Counted from the first letter of the stretch, positions 25,016 through 34,832 are shown. The stretch is DNA of 64,000 bases from Nitrospirota bacterium (GCA_021810805.1 JAJZHW010000007.1:1-64000); one strand, 5' to 3'. Made by a program: numbers and translations. The notes: generated by a model from the letters alone, not told the origin.

Positions 25016-26253
25016 CCGATCTTCGGTACAGCCCCGTACACGCCTCCAAGGTATTCCTTTCGAAAATTCGCAACGGTCCGGACACCCTTGATGTCTGTGA
25101 GACCATAAATTTTCGTCCGCCCCGCATCATTTTTTTCGCAAAAAACAATCTCCTCTTTTTTGAGACTTTCCAAAAGAGAAGCGGACTGAGAGGTCATCCA
25201 AAGCTGAGCATTATGGGGATTGGTCCGATCACTCTGGAACCAGCGAACAATTTCTTCTAGCAACAAAGGATGCAAGCTTTGGTCCAACTCATCGATAACT
25301 GCCACTCCCCCAGTATTCAGGGCATTGAAAAGAAAGGGATACACCCGAATGAATTCCCTGGTTCCGTGACTTTCATGATGGATGTTGACACTCCTGTCCA
25401 GCCCTTCGTGTTCAAAAAATGCAGAAAGTCCCACGGGGCTTGATTGAATCGTCATTTTTTTTATTCCAAGATCGACTCTCTGTAATTTGTCGTTAAGGGA
25501 AGAGAGAAGCAACGGATTCGAGCCATGAATAAGATTGATGGCCTGTTCATCAGTAAAAACAAGCTTTTCCGTTAAAATATTCGAGAAAATTCTGGAGGCC
25601 CATCCCTGCAGTTGCAGGGATGGCTTGTGGTTGAACTGAACGAGAGTCGAGATCAGGCTTGCATTGGAACGAACCTTGTCGATGACATTTTTATACCCGG
25701 AAAGAGAGAACTCCTTCGAGTCGCCGATTTTTCCATTTTTATCACGTTCGAAGACACGGATCGATTTTCCTGACCTTCCTGACCACCGACGCAAGCTTTC
25801 GGAAAGGACATTTCTAGGTGACTCAAGTTGGGCCTCAAATCGGATTTCATAGGAGTACTGACAAAAAATGGCCTTCTTCCCATCAGAGGCGGCAAGGTCC
25901 TCTGGGGCTGTAAAATGAATGCAGATGCGTGTGGGAATCTCCTTTGCACTATCAGAAAAGAAACGCAAACAGGGTTGGCTGCCCATCCCCGATTGGGGAT
26001 GATCCGCCACTGGAGGAAGTCCCCCGAAACTATGTTGAACGAACCAAGAAACAAATGAGAGAGCTCTAAGGACTGTCGTTTTACCTGAGGCATTCGCTCC
26101 AAAAACAGCGACTACTTTGGGAACAGTGTTGGGGGAGTCAGGGAACAGGGGTGCGAGGTGATCTTTCTTCACCAAGTTCGCACGAGCCCTTAAATCAAGA
26201 ATTTGTGATTCCATCACGGAATAGAAATTTTCGACCTCAATCCGATAAATCAT
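25012..26253 (-). CDS. AAA15-type ATPase, first gene of an AbiL/RloA-like defence pair
   Basis: I start at the ATG at 26253 (AGGTGAGGGG just before it). The protein begins MIYRIEVENFYSV, has a Walker A in AVFGANASGKTT (residues 49-60) and a Walker B in AVIDELDQSLHPLLLEEIV, the form of SMC/OLD-like AAA15 ATPases, and a late conserved MTSQSASLLE. Such ATPases act as phage sensors controlling a partner effector; the coupled partner here is RloB-like. The operon has its own AT-rich promoter. Length (413) suits the family. A GTG at 26262 is an alternative start. Not PARIS, whose second protein is DUF4435, though related in design. Confidence 0.85.
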   Translation of the reverse strand: MIYRIEVENFYSVMESQILDLRARANLVKKDHLAPLFPDSPNTVPKVVAVFGANASGKTTVLRALSFVSWFVQHSFGGLPPVADHPQSGMGSQPCLRFFSDSAKEIPTRICIHFTAPEDLAASDGKKAIFCQYSYEIRFEAQLESPRNVLSESLRRWSGRSGKSIRVFERDKNGKIGDSKEFSLSGYKNVIDKVRSNASLISTLVQFNHKPSLQLQGWASRIFSNILTEKLVFTDEQAINLIHGSNPLLLSSLNDKLQRVDLGIKKMTIQSSPVGLSAFFEHEGLDRSVNIHHESHGTREFIRVYPFLFNALNTGGVAVIDELDQSLHPLLLEEIVRWFQSDRTNPHNAQLWMTSQSASLLESLKKEEIVFCEKNDAGRTKIYGLTDIKGVRTVANFRKEYLGGVYGAVPKIG

Positions 26254-26291
26254 ACCCCTCACCTATAATAGATAAGAAATTCCCAATCCCA

Positions 26292-26320
26292 AAATATAAT
26301 TTCAACATTTTTTTGTCAAA
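26292..26320 (-). promoter_or_regulatory. Promoter of the ATPase/RloB defence operon
   Basis: On the minus strand a perfect TTGACA (26315-26320) and TATTTT (26292-26297) are 17 bp apart and about 30 nt of leader precede the ATG at 26253. The rest of the gap up to 26471 is empty. Confidence 0.6.
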
Positions 26321-26471
26321 TCAAAGAGAATAAATCGAACAACAAAGAGAAAATCTGGAGATCCCGACAAACTCACTGTCTTGCAAGGAATGAATGATTC
26401 CAATATTGGGCCTCCGCCGATCGATCCAAGGAAACACCGGCGATCTTCACCGCCATGACGCCTCTTCCCCC

Positions 26472-27755
26472 CTAAGCCAGGTGAGCGATCGCCTCGAGAA
26501 CCTTCCCGAAGGGGATCCTCTCCTGCTCCAGCCGGACGCCCCGGCCTCCCCGGATAAGGGAGCGAAGGGTCGCCAAGGTCTCCTGCTCGGCCGGGTCGAG
26601 TCTGGAGAGCTCCCCCTCGAAGGGGGCCGGCTCCTCGACCCAGAGCTCGCGACAGGAGAGAAGGATTCCCCGGTCCATCAGAAAGGATCGGGTCTGGGGA
26701 TAGCCGCTCCGGAGACGGTCGAGGATCGCAAATCCGTGGGTATCGAGGTCTCCCCAGTAGAAGATCTCCGTCCCGGATAGCCATCCGATCTCGAAGAGGC
26801 GGTCGACGGCGTAGCCCTCTCCAAAAAGGAGAAGACTCTTCTCCTGTGCGGGAAAGGCAAGGCCGTTGATCTCGTTCTCCACCACATAGACTCTCCGGGC
26901 GGGGATCGGCCGGGAGGAAAGCTCCGAGACCCGGACCGTCAAATCGGAATAGCCCCCGATCGAAAGCGCGGGATCGAGAAGACGAAGACGCACAAGGGCC
27001 GGCTTTTCGATAAGTCCGTAGCGAAGGGAGAATCCACGGACCCCTGCATGGTCCGGACGGATTCTCTCCGGAGGAAGGACCCGGTCGAGAAGGGAGGAAA
27101 TCAGGGTCTTGCGCCCTTCGATGAACTTGGTGTCAACCCCCGGGATGTCGAGCTGGCGAAGGTAGAGGCCGGAGAGTGAGCTGTCCCGGAAGTGGGAAAG
27201 GACCCGCAGGAGGCGATCGGCCTCCTCATGGCAGCCATGGAGCTCGAGAGGCCGCTCCAGAATCCACCCTTCTAGCTCCGGGAAGGCGGCAACGACCTTC
27301 TTCGCCGCCCCAATAAAGCGCGCCCCGCCCTTCTCCCGGCCGACAAACCGAAGACAGGCGGCGGCATCGGCAAAGACGAGAGCCGAGGGGAGGCGGTTCT
27401 CCCCCAGGATCCGGTGCCGGACCGTTCGCCACTCGATCCTGAAAAGCTCTTCCCCCGTCCCTTTTCGAGCCGCGCCGACGAGGGATCGGATCCAGACCCG
27501 CACCTCCTCGAAACGGTCGAGAAGCTCCCGGGCGGAGAGACGGGGAAGAGGAATCTCGACCGGGGAGCGATCCTCCCGGTAGAGGGCGCGAAGAAGGTCG
27601 CCCCTTTCCCAAAGACGGAGACATTTTTCAGAGATGGCGGGAAGATCCGGAAGGATCGTGCGCCGCCCCCCCAAGATCCCGCCTCCGCCCTCGGGATCCT
27701 TCAACCGGGGCCTCTCATGGCTCCCCCGCAATGCCGTCGTTCTCTCCGGCGACAT
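26472..27755 (-). CDS. jetD: Wadjet nuclease subunit JetD
   Basis: JetD is the Toprim-type nuclease of Wadjet (also called MksG), which cleaves plasmid DNA bent by the JetABC condensin. The 427-residue protein has the DUF3322-type N-terminal half and a DUF2220/Toprim C-terminal half: VENEINGLAFP followed by IFYWGDLDTHGFAILDRLR, where the Glu and the D-x-D form the metal site. The active-site residues look intact. The start lies 41 nt inside jetC, so the last two genes of the operon are tightly coupled. The gene closes a complete jetABCD set on the minus strand. Confidence 0.93.
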   Translation of the reverse strand: MSPERTTALRGSHERPRLKDPEGGGGILGGRRTILPDLPAISEKCLRLWERGDLLRALYREDRSPVEIPLPRLSARELLDRFEEVRVWIRSLVGAARKGTGEELFRIEWRTVRHRILGENRLPSALVFADAAACLRFVGREKGGARFIGAAKKVVAAFPELEGWILERPLELHGCHEEADRLLRVLSHFRDSSLSGLYLRQLDIPGVDTKFIEGRKTLISSLLDRVLPPERIRPDHAGVRGFSLRYGLIEKPALVRLRLLDPALSIGGYSDLTVRVSELSSRPIPARRVYVVENEINGLAFPAQEKSLLLFGEGYAVDRLFEIGWLSGTEIFYWGDLDTHGFAILDRLRSGYPQTRSFLMDRGILLSCRELWVEEPAPFEGELSRLDPAEQETLATLRSLIRGGRGVRLEQERIPFGKVLEAIAHLA

Positions 27756-30700
27756 CGGGAGTCGGGTTCTCCCGAGCCTCGAGTTCGGAGCGGTACTCCG
27801 CGATGGTCAGATTCCGAAGGCGCGACTCCCGCCCCCCTTCGTTATGGACAAAGGAAACGGAGCTCACATAGGGTTCGATGATGTGGATCTTCTGGAGGGG
27901 GGTGACCACCAGAAGCTGGAGAGAGAGGCGCTTGAAGAGTTCGAGCCCGTATCGGGCGGACTCGTCGGATCCCCGGCCGAAGGCTTCGTCGATCACGACG
28001 AAGCGGAAGCTCCGGGCCCGGGGTCTCCCCCACTCGAGCCCAAACTGGTAAGCCAGGGAAGCCGCCAGCACCGTGTAAGCGAGCTTCTCCTTCTGTCCCC
28101 CCGACTTGCCTCCGGAGTCGGTATAGTGCTCGAACTCCGACCCGTCTTCACGCCAGCGCTCCGAGGCGCCAAAGACATACCAGTTCCGGACGTCCGTCAC
28201 CTTGTCCGTCCAGCGACGATCGAGCTCGGAGAAACCTTCCCGCCCCCGGAAGCGCTCGATGATCCTCCGGACCTCCAGGAACTTCGCCTCCGAATAGCTC
28301 TCTTCCTCGGACCCCGTGGTGGTGTTGTCGGTACAGGCCCGCAGGTCCTCCTGGAACTCCCGGATCTCCTGGTCGGGAGTCGTCTTGGTCTCAAGAACGA
28401 TATACCGGCCTATGTTGTAGTCGATCCCCTCCAGCGAGGCGTTGATGGCCCCAATCCTCTCCCGGATCAGCTGGCTCTCCCGGGAGAGATGGGAGAGGAA
28501 TCCCGCCACCTCCCGGATGGTATTGACGTTCAGGAGCTCCTTGAAACGGCTCTCGAAGCGGGGAAGATCGTCGGTCTCGATCTTCTCGAGAAGGGCCACG
28601 TAGGCCGGTCCTGCCTCTGGGTTGGAATCGAGCTCTCTCGACTCCCCCGGGAACTCCCTCCGGAACTCCTGCATCTGGCGGACGAGACGCTCCCGAATCT
28701 CCTGCCGCTTCTTCTGCTCGTGGGCGATCCGCTGCGACAGATGGGTACGGATGGCCTTCTCCCGCCCGGGAAGATCCTCAAGGCTGGCGGGAGAGGAGGG
28801 AAAGAGGGGGGCGAACTCCTCGGCCAGCCGGGGGAAAAGGATCTCCCGGACGGTCGGGGACAAGGCTTCCATGTCCCTGTCGATCGCCCCAAGCCTCTTT
28901 GAAAACTCCTCGAGACGCCCCCTCTCCCGCCCTTCGCGGGAGGTTGTCCTGGAGTGGGCCTCCTCGATCTTTCCGATCTCCCGCTCGATCTCGGCCAACT
29001 GGCGCTCGAGGGACCGGAGGATATCCGATCCCTCCTCAAGCTCTTTTTTCTCGCTCCGATAGCGGTCGATCTCCACCGCCACGTCCCTCCAGTCAAGATC
29101 CCGGAATTCACGAAACTCCGAGAGGCGGGCCAGGGTCTCGATGCGGGACGCAAGCGCTCGCGCCTGCTTCTCCAGCTCGCGCTTTTCCTTCTCCTCCTTG
29201 CGGATCTGGGATTCCAGGATCTCGATCTCCCGCTCCAGTGCCCGGATTTTCTCCTTGTTCGACCATCCCAGAACATAGCGGGTCCGGTCGTCGATCCTGT
29301 AGCGGTCGTCTTTTTCGTGTTTTTCCGGCCCGCCCTTCACCTGACCCGAAAGGGTCAATGCCCGGGGCTCCCGCCGGAAGGAGTCGAGATCCCGGCAGCA
29401 GACGTAATTGAAGCGGTCGGCAAGATGGGCAGAAAGCCACCCGGCGTAGGGCGTCTGGGGATGGATCTCCACCTTGCGCGCCAGGGAGTCGGGCGAGAGG
29501 GCGACTGAAGAAGGGATCGCCTCCTGTCCTGAGCGGACGCGGTAGTAAACGAGGCGACCCTTGAGGGCATTGCGGTCGACCCAGAGGCTCACCGCCGCAT
29601 AGAGCCGGTCGGGAACGAGAATCGAGAGGGCGAAGGAGTGGAGCACCCGCTCGATGGCCCCCTCCCACTCCCTCTCCTCCTCCCGGACACCGACGAGTTC
29701 GCCCGCGAAGGGCAATTCGTCGGGGGCCAGGGAAACCGCCTGGGCCAGGCTTTGCCGGATCGCCATCTGGCCGGCAGGAATCGACGAGGTGCGGAGGCGG
29801 AGGGAGTTCACCTCGGCCATCACGACCTGGAGGCGGGTCGCCAACCCTTGCAGTCGAACCTCGACCTCCACCGTCTGTCCGCGGCACTTCTCTCCCTGGG
29901 CCCGGGCCTCCTCCCCGAGGGGGGAGAGTTCCGCAAGGGTCCTCAGAAATGTTTCGGAGGCAGCCGCCGGGGGGAGGCCAAGATCGGTGGCCAGGGCGTC
30001 GTACCGCCGGGCCTTCTCCTGGCGTTCGAGCCTCAGGATCTCGAGGCGACGGATCTCGGCGTCGAGCCAGGAAAGCCGATCCCCCCCGTTGCGGGCGATG
30101 GCGCTCCGGACCTCGTCCCGGTTGGAGAGGGCCGTAGCCTTCCGCCCTGACAGCTCCGACAGCTGATGGGTCAGCTCGCGGAGGGCGATCTCGAGCCGCT
30201 TGATCTCCTCTCGCCTGAGAGATCCTTCCAACGAGGCCATATAGGGAGAAAGCGCTCCCAGCAGTTCGCCCAGCCTTGCGGCCTCCTCTTCGACCCGCGC
30301 GTGAAGGAGAAAGTCGGAGCGGATGGGGAAGAGGAGATCCCGCTGTCTTCTCGCGGCCACGACCGACTCATGGGCCCGGGTCAGATCCTCGAAGTGGGCG
30401 ATCAGCGCCTCGATGCGGCGGGTGCTGTCGGCCGGCTCGAGCATGTGATCCCGGACAAATCCGGTCAGGTTCCCCACCGACTTCATCGAGACTGTCTGGT
30501 GGAAGAGGTCCAGTGCCTGAACGTTGTCGAGGCCGAACCGCCGCATGAAGGAGGCGGCATAGGGGGCGAAGGAGTCGTGGATCTCCGTCTTCGGAAGGCC
30601 TTTCAGCCGCCGGCGCAGATCGGCGATGTCGGCGCCGAATCCTGCGAAGTGCCTGGCGATCTCAAGGTCGCGCTCGGAGACGAGGTGGAATCGGGCGGGG

Positions 30701-31134
30701 GGCGACTGGCTCTCCTTCATCCAAAAGACCTGGGCCAGGGTCACAACGCTGTCTAATGCCTCGTTTTTGAAGACCCCCAGGATCACCGAGTAGCCGCCAG
30801 GCTCCCGAAGGGCGACGGGACGGGCGGTGGCCCCGACCTCGACGCGTTCGGACTTGTAGTAGCCCAGGACGTAGGAGCGGAGGGAACGCTCACGGGCATC
30901 GGCCCCGGCGGCCTTGTTGTAAGCCACCTTCTGCGGCGGGACGAGCAGGGTGGTGAGGGCGTCCACCAGCGTCGACTTTCCCGAGCCGATGTCTCCCGTG
31001 ACGAGAATGTTCTCGCCCCGGGGAAAAAGGCTCCAGACCCGGTCGGTGAAGGTTCCCCAGTTGTAGAGCTCGAATCGCTCGAGGCGATAGCCGGAGCGGG
31101 GATCGACGACCGACTCGGCGAAAGGGATCCTCAC
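27715..31134 (-). CDS. jetC: Wadjet SMC-like ATPase JetC
   Basis: JetC (MksB) is the SMC-type motor that extrudes loops of DNA. I start at the GTG at 31134, with GGAGG 4 nt before it, overlapping the jetB stop; the product is 1139 residues. Walker A is VTGDIGSGKSTLV (about 45-57), two long coiled-coil arms rich in Glu/Arg/Leu surround a hinge near the middle, and the C-terminal head has SGGQKEKLAYT (signature) and VVIDEAFGRGSD (Walker B). All ATPase motifs are present. The frame is open upstream to 31647 but that part lies over jetB and is not coding. Confidence 0.95.
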   Translation of the reverse strand: MRIPFAESVVDPRSGYRLERFELYNWGTFTDRVWSLFPRGENILVTGDIGSGKSTLVDALTTLLVPPQKVAYNKAAGADARERSLRSYVLGYYKSERVEVGATARPVALREPGGYSVILGVFKNEALDSVVTLAQVFWMKESQSPPARFHLVSERDLEIARHFAGFGADIADLRRRLKGLPKTEIHDSFAPYAASFMRRFGLDNVQALDLFHQTVSMKSVGNLTGFVRDHMLEPADSTRRIEALIAHFEDLTRAHESVVAARRQRDLLFPIRSDFLLHARVEEEAARLGELLGALSPYMASLEGSLRREEIKRLEIALRELTHQLSELSGRKATALSNRDEVRSAIARNGGDRLSWLDAEIRRLEILRLERQEKARRYDALATDLGLPPAAASETFLRTLAELSPLGEEARAQGEKCRGQTVEVEVRLQGLATRLQVVMAEVNSLRLRTSSIPAGQMAIRQSLAQAVSLAPDELPFAGELVGVREEEREWEGAIERVLHSFALSILVPDRLYAAVSLWVDRNALKGRLVYYRVRSGQEAIPSSVALSPDSLARKVEIHPQTPYAGWLSAHLADRFNYVCCRDLDSFRREPRALTLSGQVKGGPEKHEKDDRYRIDDRTRYVLGWSNKEKIRALEREIEILESQIRKEEKEKRELEKQARALASRIETLARLSEFREFRDLDWRDVAVEIDRYRSEKKELEEGSDILRSLERQLAEIEREIGKIEEAHSRTTSREGRERGRLEEFSKRLGAIDRDMEALSPTVREILFPRLAEEFAPLFPSSPASLEDLPGREKAIRTHLSQRIAHEQKKRQEIRERLVRQMQEFRREFPGESRELDSNPEAGPAYVALLEKIETDDLPRFESRFKELLNVNTIREVAGFLSHLSRESQLIRERIGAINASLEGIDYNIGRYIVLETKTTPDQEIREFQEDLRACTDNTTTGSEEESYSEAKFLEVRRIIERFRGREGFSELDRRWTDKVTDVRNWYVFGASERWREDGSEFEHYTDSGGKSGGQKEKLAYTVLAASLAYQFGLEWGRPRARSFRFVVIDEAFGRGSDESARYGLELFKRLSLQLLVVTPLQKIHIIEPYVSSVSFVHNEGGRESRLRNLTIAEYRSELEARENPTPDVAGENDGIAGEP

Positions 31135-31763
31135 GCTTCCTCCCCCGACATTTCGCCTGCCGCCTCTTGGGCATAGACGGAGAGGGCCCGGTCGAGCCCA
31201 TCGAGCCACTGGGCGTCGACGTAAGCGGCAATGATGCGCCCCACCTCGTAACGTTCCCCCGGGAGGGCGCGGAGAAAGCCCATCTCGGCGATCCGGCCGA
31301 TATGGCCGGCAATCTTGTCCCGCTGACGTGCCTCGTTGGCGGTTTCCGGGAGAAAGAGACGCAGCATCTCCACAATTTCCTCCTGCGAGAGGATGAGGCG
31401 ACTCTCTCCGCTTCGAACATCCGCTTCGGCCAGCTTCTTCCGGAGGAGGACGAGAAGGAGGGAGACGGAGTAGCCCAGGGGCCGCTGGGCGATGAGGCGG
31501 GGAAGAGGGTCCCCTCCGGATGCGGACTCCTCCGGGGGGCGCTGCCGGAGGTAGCCATACCCCTCCGTCTCGTCCACGAAAAGGTCGAGGCCGATCACCG
31601 CCACATAGTCCCGGATCCGGGGCTGGTGGCGAAGGCAGAACTGCCACAGAAGAGGGCTGGCCTCGCGATAGAGGACCCCCTTCATGAGGGCAATGATGGC
31701 CCGGGAAAAGTCGGTGGACACTCCGGCCGCCCCCGGCTCCGGAAGCGATTCGCCCTGATTCAC
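31131..31763 (-). CDS. jetB: Wadjet subunit JetB
   Basis: JetB (DUF4194, MksE-like) is the small winged-helix KITE-type partner that links JetA to the SMC heads. The 210-residue length is normal. Recognisable parts are the N-terminal FSRAIIALMKGVLYRE, the GYGYLRQRP turn, the LLVLLRKKLAE helix and a C-terminal winged-helix segment (IGRIAEMGFLRALPG). It lies 140 nt downstream of jetA and its stop overlaps the jetC start. The 140-nt gap shows no other gene. Confidence 0.9.
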   Translation of the reverse strand: MNQGESLPEPGAAGVSTDFSRAIIALMKGVLYREASPLLWQFCLRHQPRIRDYVAVIGLDLFVDETEGYGYLRQRPPEESASGGDPLPRLIAQRPLGYSVSLLLVLLRKKLAEADVRSGESRLILSQEEIVEMLRLFLPETANEARQRDKIAGHIGRIAEMGFLRALPGERYEVGRIIAAYVDAQWLDGLDRALSVYAQEAAGEMSGEEA

Positions 31764-31903
31764 TGTTCTCCTAACTCCTCGAGATCATTTTCCGGGAGCG
31801 ACCCGGTCCCGGCGTCCCTACTGCCGGCCCATTTTCTCGCCGCAATCCGTCAGCAGGGGGCAAAAGGTTTCGAAAATTGCGTCCCGTCGAAAGCTTTTCA
31901 ACA

Positions 31904-33385
31904 TTATCTTCGATAGAAGAGGATCCGGGCGAGGCGGGCCTCCCGCCGCACCCCCTCCTCCGGGTCCTCCCATCCGAGAGACTCCTCCCTCCCCTCGTCA
32001 ACCACGGTCTCCCGTCTCTCCGAGGCGATCACAAGATAGACGACCAGTTCGGCGAGCCCCCGGCTCAGGGGATGGATCTCCAGGATCTCTCCCAGGGAGA
32101 GGGGGGAGCGTTGGGAGAGAAGGCGGTCGATCTGTCGCTCGAGCCGTCCCCGGTCGACGAAGACCTGGGAGAAGAGAAGGTCGGTCGAGACATCTCCCTC
32201 TCCCGGAAGAAGGGGAAGGTCCCGGATCTGGGTTCGCACCGGAGGCCGATAGAGGGGACGGTCCAGCGGGAGTCCCAGATGAACCCGGGAGTCGTCGATG
32301 ACGGCAACCGGGTCCTCCCCCATTCTCCCCCTCAGAGAGAGAGCCTTCTGTTCGATGGATCGGACGATCTCCATGATCCGCCGGTTCTCGAGCCACACCG
32401 ACTCGTCGAGAAAGCGGCGGAGCTGTTCCGAGAGACGGGCCACCGTCCGCTGAGCGACCTCCCCGGCCTCCAGCCAGTCGTAATGGATCCGGAGAAGTCG
32501 GCGGTCGGGACGAAGCCTCTCCACCGCCTCGAGGGAAAAGACCTTTTCCAGAAGCCGGGAGAGCTCCTCCTGGCGGGAGGCGCTCATGAGAAAGTCCCAA
32601 AAGGCCCGGAAGCTCCTCCCCTGATCGGAGTCGGAGATGGCGTCCCGCTCTCCGAAGACCTCCGAGAGGAGCCCCCCCTTGTTCCCCTCCCAGGTCGCCA
32701 CCTTCTCCCGGACCTCCCGGTCCAGATGGCGGAAGTTCTGTTCGACCGCCCGGAAGTCGGAAAGGAGCCCTCGGGCCGTGGCCTCCACCTGCAGGAAACG
32801 CTCCCGGAGGGCCGTTTCGTCGAGAAGGTCGATCCGCCCCTCCCGCACCCGCTCGATCTCCGACTCAATGGCGGCCTTTCGGCGTTCGAGCTCCCGGATT
32901 CGGACCTCGGGGTCCGTCTCGCTCCCTTCGGCCATCTGGCGGAGGAGGTCGAAGATGGTGAGAAGACGGGAGGAGGTGCCGATGAAGGCCCGCTCCTCGA
33001 GGGAGGAGAGCCACTCAAGGGCTTTTTCTGTGGCGGGGGTGATGTCGAAGTGGGGAAGGTCCGAATCCAAAGGGTAGTATTTGCGCAGCCATCCCCGCTC
33101 GTCGGAGGCCCACTCCTCGAGATAGTCAGAAGCCTCCCGAGGATAGCTCCCCGGCCCGGCCACCTCCCGGACGGAAAAAAGCGTGTCCTCGAGGCGCGAG
33201 AGGATCTCCGGGCGGGAGTAGGTCCTGACATTGGGAAGAATGTAGCTCTGGTGGAGGAAGCTCGCCACAAGGGGGGCGTTGTCGGCCAGAAGAAGGCGCC
33301 AGGCGGGGTGGACGCGCCTCAATGTGTCGAGTCGGGCGTGGTCGATGGCAACGGTCCTTGGTTGTGTTGTTCCCACGATGATCAA
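31904..33385 (-). CDS. jetA: Wadjet kleisin subunit JetA
   Basis: JetA (DUF3375, MksF-like) is the kleisin that closes the ring of the Wadjet condensin. The conserved N-terminus LDTLRRVHPAWRLLLADNAPL and the later SFRAFWDFLMSASRQEEL segment are clear, and a coiled-coil middle (RIRELERRKAAIESEIERV) follows. No ATG precedes the conserved start; a TTG at 33385 with GGGGAGA 9 nt before it or a GTG at 33376 are the best candidates, giving about 490 residues. It lies 55 bp downstream of the oxidoreductase gene on the same strand, so jetABCD could be partly read from that promoter. Confidence 0.92.
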   Translation of the reverse strand: MIIVGTTQPRTVAIDHARLDTLRRVHPAWRLLLADNAPLVASFLHQSYILPNVRTYSRPEILSRLEDTLFSVREVAGPGSYPREASDYLEEWASDERGWLRKYYPLDSDLPHFDITPATEKALEWLSSLEERAFIGTSSRLLTIFDLLRQMAEGSETDPEVRIRELERRKAAIESEIERVREGRIDLLDETALRERFLQVEATARGLLSDFRAVEQNFRHLDREVREKVATWEGNKGGLLSEVFGERDAISDSDQGRSFRAFWDFLMSASRQEELSRLLEKVFSLEAVERLRPDRRLLRIHYDWLEAGEVAQRTVARLSEQLRRFLDESVWLENRRIMEIVRSIEQKALSLRGRMGEDPVAVIDDSRVHLGLPLDRPLYRPPVRTQIRDLPLLPGEGDVSTDLLFSQVFVDRGRLERQIDRLLSQRSPLSLGEILEIHPLSRGLAELVVYLVIASERRETVVDEGREESLGWEDPEEGVRREARLARILFYRR

Positions 33386-33440
33386 TTCTGGCGATCTCCC
33401 CCCAATGCAATGGCGAGAGAGCTCCCAGCCGACCCTTGGA

Positions 33441-34832
33441 TTATACCAAGCTCCTGGCGGCCTTTCCGATCCCCTCCGCCGCCATGGGATGCTGATCGGG
33501 AAAGTGGGCGAGATCGCGGGCAGTAAGACGCCCTGCCACAGCCAGTCCAATCTCTCCCACCAGAGAGGCCGCATCGACGCCGACGACCGTGCCGCCCAGA
33601 AGCCTGAGGCTTCCCGGCTCGAAGAGAAGGGTGATCCCCCCTCCGCTCTCCCCCAGGATCTGGGCCCGGGAGTCTTCCGCAAAGTCGTACCGGGCGTTCA
33701 CGAAGGGGATCCCCCTTCGACGGGCCTCATCCGGAACGATTCCTACCCAGGCGGCTTCGGGGAGGGTGAAGACGGTCACGGGAACGGCCGCCGGGTTGAA
33801 GGCATCCACCGTCCTCCCTCCGGCCAGGATATTGTGGGCCGCCACCAGAGACTGGCGAACCGCCGCATGAAAAAGAGGCGCAATCCCGTTGACATCCCCC
33901 GTGGCATAGATATGTGGGATCGAGGTCTGACAGGAGAGATCCGCAACGATCCCTCGAGAAGTGACCTCTCCTCCGATTGACTGGAATCCCTCGGGAACAA
34001 CGGGCCGCCGCCCTACGGCCACCATTCCCCGCTCGGCCCGGACGACTTCCGGAGGGCCGGCTCCGATTTGATAAGAGAGAGTGAGGCCCGATTCCGTCTT
34101 TTCCGCCTTCAGGACAGAGGCATTTGTCAGGATCCGGATCCCCGGATCGAGGAGAGCGCACAGCTCCCTGACCATGGCCGTATCCATGCCGGAGAGGACC
34201 TGGGGGCCCTTTTCGATCAGGGTCACCTCCGTTCCCAGGGCACGAAACATCGTTGCCGTTTCAAGTCCGATATAGCCTCCGCCCACGATCACCAGTGAGG
34301 CAGGGCGCTCGGTGAGGGTGGGGTTCAGGGCAAAGACATCCCGGCTGTCGAGAAAGAGGTCGGACCCGGGAAAGTCCGGGCGGACGATATCGGAGCCACT
34401 GGCGACGATGATGGAGCGGGCGTGGAAGCGCTCCTCTCCCCGCTCTCCCTCTACCACAACGGTATGGCTATCGAGGAATCGGGCCCGGCCGGCCACCAGG
34501 CGAAGCCCCGGGAGCTCGGCCATCTCCCGGGCATGCTGGTCGTAGCGCTCCTTCTGAACGCTATCCTTGTGGGCCACGATCCCCGGGTAGTTCACCGCAA
34601 TCTCCCCCGGCAGTCCCCACGAGGAAAACTTTTGCTGTCGGGCCCGATGGGCGGCCATCTCCCGGATCGCCTTGGAAGGGACGCATCCTTCGGCGAGACA
34701 GTTGCCGCTCATGACCCCCTTGGGATCGACCATGACGACCCGAAGGCCCGCTCGGGCCAAGAGAAAGGCGGCCGGATAGGCCCCTCCCCCCGCCCCGACG
34801 GTCAAGAGATCGAGCTCATGAACAGCGGACAT
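33441..34832 (-). CDS. FAD-dependent pyridine nucleotide-disulfide oxidoreductase (Lpd/MerA-like)
   Basis: The ATG at 34832 has GGGGG 4 nt before it. The flavoprotein has an FAD-binding N-terminus (LLTVGAGGGAYPAAFLLARAG), the redox-active pair in GNCLAEGCVPSKA, a NAD(P)-binding VIVGGGYIGLETA, a second FAD contact IYATGDVNG and a C-terminal dimerisation domain with HPMAAEGIGKA in place of the usual HPTxSE motif. It could be a dihydrolipoamide dehydrogenase or a related thiol/metal reductase; no lipoyl-complex genes are nearby, so I do not give a symbol. It precedes jetA by 55 bp. Nothing was seen in the 271-bp gap upstream (34833-35103). Confidence 0.88.
   Translation of the reverse strand: MSAVHELDLLTVGAGGGAYPAAFLLARAGLRVVMVDPKGVMSGNCLAEGCVPSKAIREMAAHRARQQKFSSWGLPGEIAVNYPGIVAHKDSVQKERYDQHAREMAELPGLRLVAGRARFLDSHTVVVEGERGEERFHARSIIVASGSDIVRPDFPGSDLFLDSRDVFALNPTLTERPASLVIVGGGYIGLETATMFRALGTEVTLIEKGPQVLSGMDTAMVRELCALLDPGIRILTNASVLKAEKTESGLTLSYQIGAGPPEVVRAERGMVAVGRRPVVPEGFQSIGGEVTSRGIVADLSCQTSIPHIYATGDVNGIAPLFHAAVRQSLVAAHNILAGGRTVDAFNPAAVPVTVFTLPEAAWVGIVPDEARRRGIPFVNARYDFAEDSRAQILGESGGGITLLFEPGSLRLLGGTVVGVDAASLVGEIGLAVAGRLTARDLAHFPDQHPMAAEGIGKAARSLV

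Noticed and set aside
31135-31647. N-terminal extension of JetC by 171 codons
   Set aside because: The extension is jetB read in another frame; the GTG at 31134 with GGAGG fits known JetC length and start.
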